A stretch of 64,000 nucleotides of DNA, taken from the NCBI RefSeq assembly GCF_030397575.1, contig NZ_JAPNXS010000002.1, positions 310,001 through 374,000 on the forward strand, in the 5' to 3' direction. Numbering within the stretch: the first letter of the stretch is position 1; each line of letters begins with the position of its first letter. The position numbers and the translations under genes were made by a program. This document shows, in pieces, positions 15,506 to 24,450 of the stretch. The DNA is from Psychromonas sp. 14N.309.X.WAT.B.A12. Its GTDB lineage: Bacteria; Pseudomonadota; Gammaproteobacteria; Enterobacterales; Psychromonadaceae. Below the pieces are notes generated by a model. It made no database searches. It was not told the DNA's origin and was given only the letters and a program-made list of their open reading frames with translations.

Positions 15506-16252
15506 ATGAATAAATTAGCTGTATCAATAGTAACAATAATTTTGTCATCATCCCCTTTTGTATACGCGGCGAATGAATCAAATACTTCGTTTAATAAAGC
15601 GAAGAAGATGCTAGAAAGAGACGTTTATCCAACTCATAGACAGACGCTATATTGTGATGCAGCCTTTGATGAAAAAAAGTTTGTTGTGCCTCCAGAAGGG
15701 TTTAAAACAGACAAATATGTAAAAAGAGCTAAAAAAATAGAATGGGAGCATGTTGTTCCAGCAGAAAACTTTGGGCGTACTTTTAAAGAATGGCGAGACG
15801 GTGACGCACTATGTGTGGACAGCAAAGGTAAGTCCTTTAAGGGCCGTAAGTGTGCAGAAAAAGTAAATACTGAATACAGATATATGCAAGCTGACATGTT
15901 CAACCTCTACCCAGCTATAGGCGCTGTCAACGCATTAAGAAAGAATTATAACTTTACGATGCTACCGGGCGAAGAAAGTGATTTTGGAAGTTGTAGCATG
16001 AAAGTTGATTCGAAAAAAGCAGAGCCACCTGTTGTCGCACGAGGCCGAATTGCACGTACTTATTTGTATATGGAAGAGGCATACAGCAATTATAATATGA
16101 GCAAGCAACAGCGTCAGTTAATGAACGCGTGGGATAAAATGTATCCAGTTAATGCTTGGGAATGCGAAAGAGCAAAGAAAATATCAGTATTACAGAAGAG
16201 CAGCAACCTAGTTGTACAAAGCCGTTGCGAAGTTAAATCATTGTGGAAATGA
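15506..16252 (+). CDS. endA: Secreted/periplasmic endonuclease I (EndA/Dns)
   Basis: The 248-residue nuclease has a signal peptide (cleavage after FVYA, about residue 21). The beta-beta-alpha-metal motif is KKIEWEHVVPAENFGR (catalytic H82), followed by the conserved YRYMQADMFNLYPAIGAVNALR stretch (binding Asn/Asp). Six or more Cys suggest disulfides. It degrades double-stranded DNA nonspecifically outside the cytoplasm, for nutrition, biofilm matrix turnover or limiting transformation. It is a single gene followed by a terminator. Its place inside the island may be original or transferred. Confidence 0.93.
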   Translation: MNKLAVSIVTIILSSSPFVYAANESNTSFNKAKKMLERDVYPTHRQTLYCDAAFDEKKFVVPPEGFKTDKYVKRAKKIEWEHVVPAENFGRTFKEWRDGDALCVDSKGKSFKGRKCAEKVNTEYRYMQADMFNLYPAIGAVNALRKNYNFTMLPGEESDFGSCSMKVDSKKAEPPVVARGRIARTYLYMEEAYSNYNMSKQQRQLMNAWDKMYPVNAWECERAKKISVLQKSSNLVVQSRCEVKSLWK

Positions 16253-16288
16253 TAAATAACTCAAGGATGTCAGTTTAAATTAACAACC

Positions 16289-16330
16289 CAAAAAGCAAGT
16301 TTTATAAAAAGATGATAATGCTTGCTTTTA
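16289..16330 (+). terminator. Terminator-like hairpin after endA
   Basis: AAAAGCAAG (16291-16299) and CTTGCTTTT (16321-16329) pair around a 21-nt loop, followed by AATAACG. Confidence 0.5.
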
Positions 16331-17246
16331 ATAACGTATTTCCGCCAACCTAACTTGACGAATAATAATGAGTTTTCTATGAAAACACATGTATATCGAT
16401 AACAAAACGACTAACCAACAAAATAAAAAATTAAGCAAGAACAATAACTTACCTTTACTTCTTCTCGAAAATATGATATTAATACTCTTATTGTTATCAA
16501 TAAATATACTCTGTGTATTTCTAGTAAATATAAATTATTTAATAGTATCTTATACTTGATTAGATACCGGATCCTACCTTATTTTCTATTAAATTAGATG
16601 ATAACTTGAATATATTTCATATCATTTGCTCAATATATATAAAGACTTATATAAAATTAAATTTAATTATTTACTCATGAATAATTACTTAGCTATTCAC
16701 TAATAACTAAATGGTTTATTCCCAAGCTTCGCTTGGGGACGTCTTAATTTTTTGATTTTTTTGTAAAAAAATAAATAGAAAAAGAATTTTTCTATTTATT
16801 TAACCCCTGCTGCGCAAAATTTAACCTCATCCAATTCCTAAATTATCTTGCCGTATTTCGACATGTCCAACGAAGCATTTGAATAACACTAAGACGACAA
16901 CTTACATTCCACAGTGAGAATAATTAAAAACGCCATCAGAAATATTAATAGGTAATCGTAAGGTCGAGGGAAAATATAATGTGAAGTGGGTCAAATTATT
17001 GAATTAATAAAAAAATTAGTCTTTTTACATATTATATAAAAATTAGTTTTTGGCCAATTAGATTCAGCCAAATAATCAATCATTTACAAAATACCAAAAT
17101 AATACAAATCGTTAAATATTGACTAAACACACTAAAATTGTTATATTATAAACCATTGAATTATAACACAAAAAACCCTACCTGCACAGTCTTCTAAATT
17201 TATTTTTATTGTTGTAACTTGCTTAAAGATAGCAAGAGGATACAAC
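16331..17246. other. 900 bp AT-rich noncoding stretch upstream of tnsA
   Basis: No gene of credible length is seen. It contains two strong hairpins: CCCAAGC-ttc-GCTTGGG (16721-16737), and a 15-bp perfect inverted repeat AAATAAATAGAAAAA with its complement around gaa (16769-16801). AAAAATTAGT is repeated at about 17010 and 17037. In Tn7-like elements the tnsA-side end should lie here, but the TGTCACAAAC repeats of 30519-30726 do not occur in it. A remnant or diverged end cannot be excluded. Confidence 0.5.
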
Positions 17247-18074
17247 ATGAATACATCAATAGTTAAAACAAACCATAATGAAGTTACTAAGTTAAATAAA
17301 TGGAAACTCGACCACCAAAGAACTGGGGTGTACAAACCCTTTATCACTGTTCGCCAAGTAAGAAAAGTCGGACGCCGATATTGGGGACTTTGTCCAATCC
17401 AACATCATCACAACCATTTACTATCGGACGGTGAATACCGCGCCTACCGAAAACTAATGTTAGATCCAACTTGTATTGAAGTACTTGAACAATACCCACT
17501 TGATCTTGATGAAACATTAAACATTGCCATTGCGCTTAACCTTATACATCCTCGTAATTATCGAAATAACTTAGCTTATATCATGACAACTGACTTTCTA
17601 GTCACTTATCGTCCCAGAAATAATCATGAGTTCAAAATCGCGTATACCTTTAAATACTTTGATGATATCTACGTAGAAGATGAGCACGGTAACATCATGC
17701 GCCAAAATGCTAGAACCTGGCAGAAATTTGAAATAGAAATGCAATACTGGCAGCGCAGAAATATAGGCTATAAAGTGATAACCGAGCGCGATGCTACAAA
17801 AGCAGAATCTTGGAACTACAACTATTTTATACTCGGCATAGATTTAAGTGTTAGTCATGATGAACTAAAAACATTTTGCATCGCCTTTATTAATGCTTGG
17901 TTAAACGCGCCACACGCTGAGCTTCAATGCCATTTTTCAACGCTCTCCATAGAGTTAGCGCATTCATTCCAATATATTCAATCTCTCTTCCAGCTGGCCT
18001 GTTTACGTCACCTACTGCCCGTTAACACCACTAAATTTATCCGCATATTTCGCCCAGTGGAGTTAACTTTATGA
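17247..18074 (+). CDS. tnsA: TnsA-like endonuclease of a Tn7-like transposon
   Basis: At 275 residues it is close to Tn7 TnsA (273). TnsA makes the 5'-strand cuts at transposon ends so that transposition is cut-and-paste. Candidate nuclease residues of the restriction-enzyme-like fold are E in DGEYRAYRKLMLDP (about 70), D in MTTDFLVTY (about 115) and K in IAYTFKYFDD (about 132). The C-terminal part (180-275) is the helical domain that binds TnsC. The ATG follows AGAGGATACAAC, and the stop overlaps the tnsB start (ATGA). It is the first gene of tnsABC-tniQ-tniQ. Confidence 0.88.
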   Translation: MNTSIVKTNHNEVTKLNKWKLDHQRTGVYKPFITVRQVRKVGRRYWGLCPIQHHHNHLLSDGEYRAYRKLMLDPTCIEVLEQYPLDLDETLNIAIALNLIHPRNYRNNLAYIMTTDFLVTYRPRNNHEFKIAYTFKYFDDIYVEDEHGNIMRQNARTWQKFEIEMQYWQRRNIGYKVITERDATKAESWNYNYFILGIDLSVSHDELKTFCIAFINAWLNAPHAELQCHFSTLSIELAHSFQYIQSLFQLACLRHLLPVNTTKFIRIFRPVELTL

Positions 18075-20287
18075 TTTATCAGGGCATGCACATAACCAAT
18101 AATAAAGATGTGGATTTGTTAGTTTGTCACGTCAGCTTTCCTCGCAAAAAAGCAGCGATCATTAGTATGCATCACATTATTAATTCGGCTAATTTCCCTA
18201 AACCAACTTGTATGGACTTTTCAGAATTAGAAATGTTGTTACAACAAAAATCAACCACACAATCACAGTTTAATTATCCTGCAGAAATGTCTTATAGCGA
18301 TCGTGCACTTAAAAATATGTCTCGTCATAATTGGCTTAAAAAACGTGATATTAAATTCGCTGCCATAGAGCCGCTAACCGATTATTATTTAATTAATAAA
18401 TACCTTTATGGGGAAGGGCTCGGTAGAGAGGTGCAGGAGCTGTGCGATAATAAAGCCTCTCACCTATGGAACACAAGAGGCGCTTATTACAATGCCTTAA
18501 ATCGGTATATCGTGTATGGGTGCACCTTAAATGCTTTATTGCCAACCCGTCTAAAAAATACAGGGCAAAACTATTACCTACCAGCAGATATTAGTGAGCC
18601 AAACAAAAAGCGCGGCCGAGGAGGCTCTGACAATAGGTCAAGCCGTTCAAAATCCTTGGGTGTCACAAAGCACAATAAAGAAAGTATGAAAAAAATTATC
18701 TCATACATGAAATCTAAGGAAGGGAAAAAACAATTTCCTAAATTCACTTACTACAAAGCAATTGAGCTTTATCAGTATAACTTTGAATCAAGCACTTTCC
18801 AGCGCACCATTGACGATATAACAACAGAAACACGCATCCCGTTTGAAGAAGCTGATTCACTATCAACAACACAACTTCGCTATCATTTTAAAAATATAGT
18901 CAATAAGACTGAATATTTAAAAATTCGTCATGGACATATTGGGTACGAAAAAGATCATGCAGACCGACAAGGTTCTTCACATGATGGAGTACTAGGCTCA
19001 ACATTTAGATACGAAATAGATGCGACTATTCTGGATATTTACGTACGTTACCCCTACGACACCAGCAATCAGGTAAGTATGGGAAGACCGGTACTTTATT
19101 TAGTTATCGATGTATTTTCTACCGCTATAGTCGGATTTTACATTGGATTTGATGGGCCAAACTGGGGAGGCTCTAGTCAATCACTTATTAACGCATGCAG
19201 TGATAAAGTGGAATTTGCCGCTAAATATGGTGTCTCCATTACAGAGGATGAGTGGCCGGCTCATCATATCCCCGTTGAGTTAACTGTAGATAATGGTTCA
19301 GAGCATCCCAACGCATTAATTAACTCAATATTAAACTCAGAAATAGGCATTAGAGGTTACAATTTCACCGCTGTGTATCGAGGTGACGCAAAAGGGATTG
19401 TTGAACGAAAATTTAAAGCTATCAATGATATATCTATTCATCATACACCAGGCTCACTACCAGAGCTCCCTAAGAGAGGTGAACAGCATGCCTCTAACCA
19501 AGCCCTCTATGATTACGATTCGCTTATGGCAGAGATGATTCATACCATTGTATTACACAACAATTCCGCAGACAGACTCCATCGTTTTGACATTAATGCA
19601 ATACGCTCAGATATTGATATTACACCCAATGCACTTTTCAAACACAGCCTAAAGCAAGAAATGAATGGTGGTAGGGATGCAAGAAAAGTAAACCCTGGTC
19701 GTATTCATTGGGCATTTCTTCCTGAAGAAATGGCCTCTGTTCGTGCTGATGGTATCTATTTAGACGGCTTAGTGTACTACTCTGATTATGCAAAAAATGC
19801 TGGGTGGTTTACTAAAGCAAAGCATCACGGAGCGTTTAAAGTCGCCGTTAAACGTTGGCGTCAATGGACATCTAGTATTTGGCATAAAACACCCGATAAT
19901 CAATACGTCAGTTTTGACCTCAAAAATGTTAATGATGAGTCACCTTTTTCGGGAATGCATTGGGAGCCAGTATTACACCTACTCGAACAATTTAAAGACA
20001 AGCGTCATTCAAACGCACTTAATAGAAAGAAACTCAACATTTATAAGTCTCACTTAACGGATGAGCTGAAACGTTTAAATGAAGAAATGATTAAAGATGC
20101 GCCAGAAAATACACGCCTTGCTATGAATCCAGGCATCAAGACAAACAAAGCCAGTTTTAATGCCATTCAGAAGTTATTAGCAGCCCTAGAGTATCAAGAA
20201 CAACTGAACATTAAACAAAGTGAACCCTTGCAACACGATCATATGGTGTACAGCGAGTTAGAAAATGATTTGTATGGAGAGGACTAA
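18071..20287 (+). CDS. tnsB: TnsB-like DDE transposase of a Tn7-like transposon
   Basis: The 738-residue protein has a retroviral-integrase-type catalytic core. The DDE triad is D317 (FRYEIDATILD), D407 (ELTVDNGSEH) and E445 (KGIVERKFK), spaced as in Tn7 TnsB (D273, D361, E396). The N-terminal 280 residues should hold the helix-turn-helix domains that read the end repeats, and the C-terminal tail binds TnsC. It joins transposon 3' ends to target DNA. It overlaps tnsA by 4 bp and precedes tnsC. All catalytic residues are present. Confidence 0.93.
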   Translation: MIYQGMHITNNKDVDLLVCHVSFPRKKAAIISMHHIINSANFPKPTCMDFSELEMLLQQKSTTQSQFNYPAEMSYSDRALKNMSRHNWLKKRDIKFAAIEPLTDYYLINKYLYGEGLGREVQELCDNKASHLWNTRGAYYNALNRYIVYGCTLNALLPTRLKNTGQNYYLPADISEPNKKRGRGGSDNRSSRSKSLGVTKHNKESMKKIISYMKSKEGKKQFPKFTYYKAIELYQYNFESSTFQRTIDDITTETRIPFEEADSLSTTQLRYHFKNIVNKTEYLKIRHGHIGYEKDHADRQGSSHDGVLGSTFRYEIDATILDIYVRYPYDTSNQVSMGRPVLYLVIDVFSTAIVGFYIGFDGPNWGGSSQSLINACSDKVEFAAKYGVSITEDEWPAHHIPVELTVDNGSEHPNALINSILNSEIGIRGYNFTAVYRGDAKGIVERKFKAINDISIHHTPGSLPELPKRGEQHASNQALYDYDSLMAEMIHTIVLHNNSADRLHRFDINAIRSDIDITPNALFKHSLKQEMNGGRDARKVNPGRIHWAFLPEEMASVRADGIYLDGLVYYSDYAKNAGWFTKAKHHGAFKVAVKRWRQWTSSIWHKTPDNQYVSFDLKNVNDESPFSGMHWEPVLHLLEQFKDKRHSNALNRKKLNIYKSHLTDELKRLNEEMIKDAPENTRLAMNPGIKTNKASFNAIQKLLAALEYQEQLNIKQSEPLQHDHMVYSELENDLYGED

Positions 20288-20288
20288 A

Positions 20289-21728
20289 ATGCACATTAAA
20301 GCAAAATATAAACAGCATATTGATACTAATCTTAACGACAACCCATTGTGTGAAGCAATCGAAATTGAATTAGATAAAAAAAGCCTATTAAGAAAGTTAA
20401 CGGTCACCCCAAAAATAATGCCTAATTTTTGGGAGTTACCAATGATCTATCAAATGACACAACTTCGCCAATTAACTGAAATCCATATTCCCGCACCTGA
20501 AGCTGCTCCACTTTACTACAAAATCATGAGTCTCATCTTATTTAGTTATGTTCATCGTAACCCTTTCTCAAAGGAGATGCGTAGGCTTGCAGATAATGTG
20601 GCATCAGAAATGCGAAAAGGCCACTTCTATGAATCAAATAATGATAGTTTAACGACGGCTCCAACATCATTGGTGTATGGTGAATCAGGAACAGGTAAAA
20701 CAACGGTCATTCGACGAGTATTGAGCCACATTCCACAAACTATCCAACATACAAGCTACCAAGGAAAACATTTTACAACACGACAAATAGTGTGGGTATC
20801 CTTTGATTTACCACCTAATGGATCACCTAAAGCAATGGTCGCCAACTTCTTAAGAGCTGTAGATACTGCGCTTGGCAATGAAAGAGAAGAAAGTTATACA
20901 TATAAATGGGTTGATACTAATGCGAGATATTCAGTAGATAAACTCATGGCTGCCATGCAAAACATTACCGTTCAACACGCTATAGGCTTAGTACACATTG
21001 ATGAGCTTCAATTCATGTTAGGTCATAACAAAATAAAAGACAGCCCTACGCTACAAGTATTAGAGACCCTCTTTAATAAAATAGGTATTCCGTTACTATT
21101 AAGCTCAACTCGTCAAGGGGTAGAGTTATTCGATACGTTAAAGGATAGTAACTCAAGATTAGGCCATGACATGACGACGGTCAGAAGAATGTTGAATGAC
21201 CGTCAGTTTATGCTAAAAGCTTATCCAATAAACCATAAAAATTTCGATGCGTTATTTAATGCGCTATTTCCACCGGGCCTTATGATTGAAGGGATACAGC
21301 CTTCAAATCACACATTTAAACAATATTTTCATGAACTCTCATGTGGCCTTCCAGCCATTATGACTAGGCTCGCACAGCAATATCACGAAACGCTAGTCAA
21401 TTTACGTCAAACCCCGAAAAACATCGAAAGATATCAACTCACTTACGATACGTCATTACTGTCAAACGTGTTTAAAAATCAATTCTCTCTAATAGAGCCG
21501 GCACTACTCGCATTTCGCGCCGGTAACAACACAAAATATGAACAAGCATTACAGAAGAGTGCAAATAATAAAAAGGCATATTCTAATACTGAAGTGCAAC
21601 ACGTAGATGGAGAAAATAACAAAGAAGCCGCTCAGCCCCCCTCCGTATTGAAATCACATGAATCCCCTCAACACGCAATAGGAATATTAATACCTCAAAT
21701 GACCGACAAACAAGGAGGTAAAGCATGA
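20289..21728 (+). CDS. tnsC: TnsC-like AAA+ regulator of a Tn7-like transposon
   Basis: The 479-residue AAA+ ATPase has Walker A GESGTGKT (about residues 131-138), Walker B VHIDELQF (D238-E239) and a sensor-type LLSSTRQG. It polymerises on target DNA and connects the TniQ/TnsD target selector to TnsAB. The frame opens at 20265, but the ATG at 20289 has GGAGAGG 7 nt upstream and lies just past the tnsB stop, so it is preferred. The C-terminus (from about 420) is low in order and rich in Lys, Asn and Gln. It overlaps the next gene by ATGA. Confidence 0.92.
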   Translation: MHIKAKYKQHIDTNLNDNPLCEAIEIELDKKSLLRKLTVTPKIMPNFWELPMIYQMTQLRQLTEIHIPAPEAAPLYYKIMSLILFSYVHRNPFSKEMRRLADNVASEMRKGHFYESNNDSLTTAPTSLVYGESGTGKTTVIRRVLSHIPQTIQHTSYQGKHFTTRQIVWVSFDLPPNGSPKAMVANFLRAVDTALGNEREESYTYKWVDTNARYSVDKLMAAMQNITVQHAIGLVHIDELQFMLGHNKIKDSPTLQVLETLFNKIGIPLLLSSTRQGVELFDTLKDSNSRLGHDMTTVRRMLNDRQFMLKAYPINHKNFDALFNALFPPGLMIEGIQPSNHTFKQYFHELSCGLPAIMTRLAQQYHETLVNLRQTPKNIERYQLTYDTSLLSNVFKNQFSLIEPALLAFRAGNNTKYEQALQKSANNKKAYSNTEVQHVDGENNKEAAQPPSVLKSHESPQHAIGILIPQMTDKQGGKA

Positions 21729-22684
21729 TACCACGCACTGTATCTTTTCCTCATTTATTACCCAATGAACACTTATTGAGTGTAGTAGCGCGTTGGTTTA
21801 ATCAAACTGGACATAATAATTTTTATGAAATAACTAAATCATATTTCAAGTCGACAGAAAACCTAATTCCTTATGTTGTATGGAACACTTTGTATGCAGA
21901 AATTGCCAAACACTACCAACACAGTATGTGTTTTGAACAATTAATCAATGACCACACATTATTAAATTACTACCGTCCATTTATGTCGAGCAGTAAAAGG
22001 GAAATATTTAAGGCATGTGATCTAGCATTGGACATGGACGATAAAAAATATGTAACGAGTCGCAAACTCCTCCTTCATGTTACATGTTGGCGTTGGTGTC
22101 CTGATTGTGTCAACGAAGATACCGCAGAATTTGGCGGCTCTTATTGGCACACTTATCATCAGATTCCAACAATGCTGAAGTGTTACCGTCATGACACGAC
22201 ATTACTTTCTAGTTGCGGGCATTGTGGCTTTATGTATAAAGGATTTTATCGTGCCTGGTTACCCCCCGAAAACAATCAATGCACGAAATGCGCTAAAAAA
22301 TATGAGATTGAAAGATCATCTATATGTAGTAAGAGAAACTGGTTCGAGAGTATGAGTTATTATTTACAAGAGCAGTCCAGCGCTTTGTCATTAGATGACT
22401 TAAGACGACTCATGAGAGCCAAGATAGATAAAGGTGATTTGTCAAATTATACGTCACCCCGAATCAGAAATGAACTAAGTAGACTGAATACTCATTATGC
22501 AAACAGTATCGATACTAACTTCATGTCCAACTACTTAAAAAAACCGAGTAAATTATTGAGTAACAAGTCCCAATTATTCAATTTAACTCAAGTGGCGTAT
22601 CGAGATATGGTCATTCCCCCTTTAGCCATAATCATTATGCTGGAATATTTAGGCTTAGCAGATACCTTAACCAGAGCGAATTAA
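21725..22684 (+). CDS. tniQ: TniQ-family target-selection protein (short)
   Basis: The 319-residue protein opens with PRTVSFPHLLPNEHLLSVVARW, the TniQ N-terminal motif. Zinc-binding pairs follow: WRWCPDCVNED (about 123), then HTYHQIPTMLKCYRHDTTLL, CGHCG and CTKCAKK. TniQ proteins bring TnsC to a target, either alone or with a DNA-binding domain or CRISPR complex. This one is short, as in elements that use TniQ as an adaptor, and no cas genes are present. It overlaps tnsC by 4 bp. Confidence 0.9.
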   Translation: MIPRTVSFPHLLPNEHLLSVVARWFNQTGHNNFYEITKSYFKSTENLIPYVVWNTLYAEIAKHYQHSMCFEQLINDHTLLNYYRPFMSSSKREIFKACDLALDMDDKKYVTSRKLLLHVTCWRWCPDCVNEDTAEFGGSYWHTYHQIPTMLKCYRHDTTLLSSCGHCGFMYKGFYRAWLPPENNQCTKCAKKYEIERSSICSKRNWFESMSYYLQEQSSALSLDDLRRLMRAKIDKGDLSNYTSPRIRNELSRLNTHYANSIDTNFMSNYLKKPSKLLSNKSQLFNLTQVAYRDMVIPPLAIIIMLEYLGLADTLTRAN

Positions 22685-22700
22685 CGATAAGGAGTCTTAT

Positions 22701-24131
22701 ATGACATGGAACGTCAAAGATTTTTGTCCAGAATTACTACCCAATGAAACCGTTTATAGTTGGGTAACGAGGTGGATTCAAGCTGTCCCCTTTCCTCAAC
22801 TAAAAGAATCTACTCGTCTAGTAATAGGATCGAGTAACAAGCAACGAAATGCAATATTTCCAAGCTTCTTACCTATTCTTGAAGCACATTCAGGAAAAAC
22901 CATAAAGAGCCTTATTGAAGGCCACACCATTATTCCATATTTTAAAAGTTTTTGTGAAGAAAAGTCATATAAATCAATAATAAAAGACATTTATAAAGGA
23001 GATTCGAGTAAAGTACATTTAAAATTACCATTTAATTCTGGTCGAATTTTTGCAAACCCAGATCTTCAAATATGCCCCATTTGTAGTGATAACGATATTC
23101 ACCAATATGGTATTAACTACTTTCATGTCATACACCAGTTACCAGGTGTACAGGTATGCATCCATCACCGAGTAGAGTTACTCAAAATCAAACGAATACC
23201 TTGCGCATTGAACAGACCGCCTATACTTAAATACGGTAACAAAGACACGATAAAAAACAGCACTGAAACGCAGCTAAAACTAGCCCTTTTAAGCACTGAG
23301 TTATTAAACAATGACGACAATCTAACAGGCAGTATTAGTCAATATTATACGGCCCGCTTCATAGAGTTTAAACTAACGACAGATAGAGGGGGTATAGATC
23401 AAAAATTACTGTATGAAGTACTAAGATACTATTATCAGGACCACATGAAGAATAAGCTTTTTGACACTATATTCAGTTCAGATAATGTCCAACATGATCC
23501 ACGCGACTTGCTTTGCAAAGGAAAAACGCATTTTCACCCATTAAAACACCTAATATTGATTGCTTTTTTATTCGATAATATCAAAGAGTTGGTGGATTAT
23601 ATTGCCGAGATTAAATCAATTAAGAATAAGCCTTTAATTATCCCTTACCCCCCAACAATGATAAATATTATTAACGCCCTAGTAACAGGCTTTAGTTTAA
23701 AGAAAATCAGTCAATCATCTGGTATGAGCGCATGTAAACTAAAACAGATCGCTATATCAAACCATATAACAATTAATCAGAGAGAAAAAACTATCTTTAG
23801 GGCGGAGAAGAAATCAATAAAGTCAATGCTTAAAAGAGGCAAGAAAACAAACGATATAGCGGCAAAAATACCCTGTTCAATCGATGTTGTAACAAAAATA
23901 CTAGACCAATCCCCTAAAATACAAGCGCAAAGAAATGAATATTTATTTACCCGTAAACGTGCTGCCGCTCGCTTACGATTAATCACGACAATGAGAGTAA
24001 TGGAAAAAGAACTTTTAACGCGTAATAACATCTATGCACAAGATACTAGGACTTACCGTTGGCTATTTAAACGAGATAGAGAATGGCTAGAAAAAATGCT
24101 TCCTAAAAGATACGCAAGAAAAAAGCATTAA
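22701..24131 (+). CDS. tnsD: Second TniQ/TnsD-like target-selection protein (long)
   Basis: The 476-residue protein starts with CPELLPNETVYSWVTRWIQ (TniQ motif). Its zinc motif is CPICSDNDIHQYG... with HVIHQLPGVQVCIHH. The C-terminal half has two helix-turn-helix-like segments (FSLKKISQSSGMSACKLKQIA and RGKKTNDIAAKIPCSIDVV) and a very basic tail (RKRAAARLRL). It resembles Tn7 TnsD (508 aa), which reads a fixed chromosomal site. It probably chooses the attachment site of this element. The gene is 17 bp after the first tniQ, with a terminator behind. Confidence 0.85.
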   Translation: MTWNVKDFCPELLPNETVYSWVTRWIQAVPFPQLKESTRLVIGSSNKQRNAIFPSFLPILEAHSGKTIKSLIEGHTIIPYFKSFCEEKSYKSIIKDIYKGDSSKVHLKLPFNSGRIFANPDLQICPICSDNDIHQYGINYFHVIHQLPGVQVCIHHRVELLKIKRIPCALNRPPILKYGNKDTIKNSTETQLKLALLSTELLNNDDNLTGSISQYYTARFIEFKLTTDRGGIDQKLLYEVLRYYYQDHMKNKLFDTIFSSDNVQHDPRDLLCKGKTHFHPLKHLILIAFLFDNIKELVDYIAEIKSIKNKPLIIPYPPTMINIINALVTGFSLKKISQSSGMSACKLKQIAISNHITINQREKTIFRAEKKSIKSMLKRGKKTNDIAAKIPCSIDVVTKILDQSPKIQAQRNEYLFTRKRAAARLRLITTMRVMEKELLTRNNIYAQDTRTYRWLFKRDREWLEKMLPKRYARKKH

Positions 24132-24157
24132 TAAACCACAAATATAAAGCGACGACA

Positions 24158-24200
24158 TGAGTGTGGGCAGTATTCATCAATACTGTCCACACTCAAGCTT
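24158..24200 (+). terminator. Strong hairpin ending the tns operon
   Basis: GAGTGTGGGCAGTAT (24159-24173) pairs with ATACTGTCCACACTC (24180-24194) around 6 nt, with one G-T pair. There is no long T-run after it. Confidence 0.7.
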
Positions 24201-24450
24201 TGTGATAAATACAATAATCCTACGAATTTCGATCTAGTCAATATGGGAGTTTTTAAGATAAGACTGCTGGGTATTGTTAACAGGCCAATATAAACAGAGT
24301 AAAGCCATAGACACGATAATCACTGCATCTGTGATATGCACAGCTAAAAGTATCCATTAAAAATAAAAAGAGAGTATCAAAACCATAAAAAAACACTAAA
24401 ATAAAAGATTAACTAATTGATACTTAACTTTAATTTAAGGCTACTGAGCA

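Noticed and set aside
17247-24131. CRISPR-associated transposon (CAST)
   Set aside because: Tn7-like genes and a short TniQ are present, but no cas gene, CRISPR repeat array or atypical spacer was seen anywhere in the window.
24158-24200. Transposon terminal inverted repeat
   Set aside because: The hairpin is closed with a 6-nt loop directly after the tns operon and has no partner elsewhere; it is better read as a terminator.
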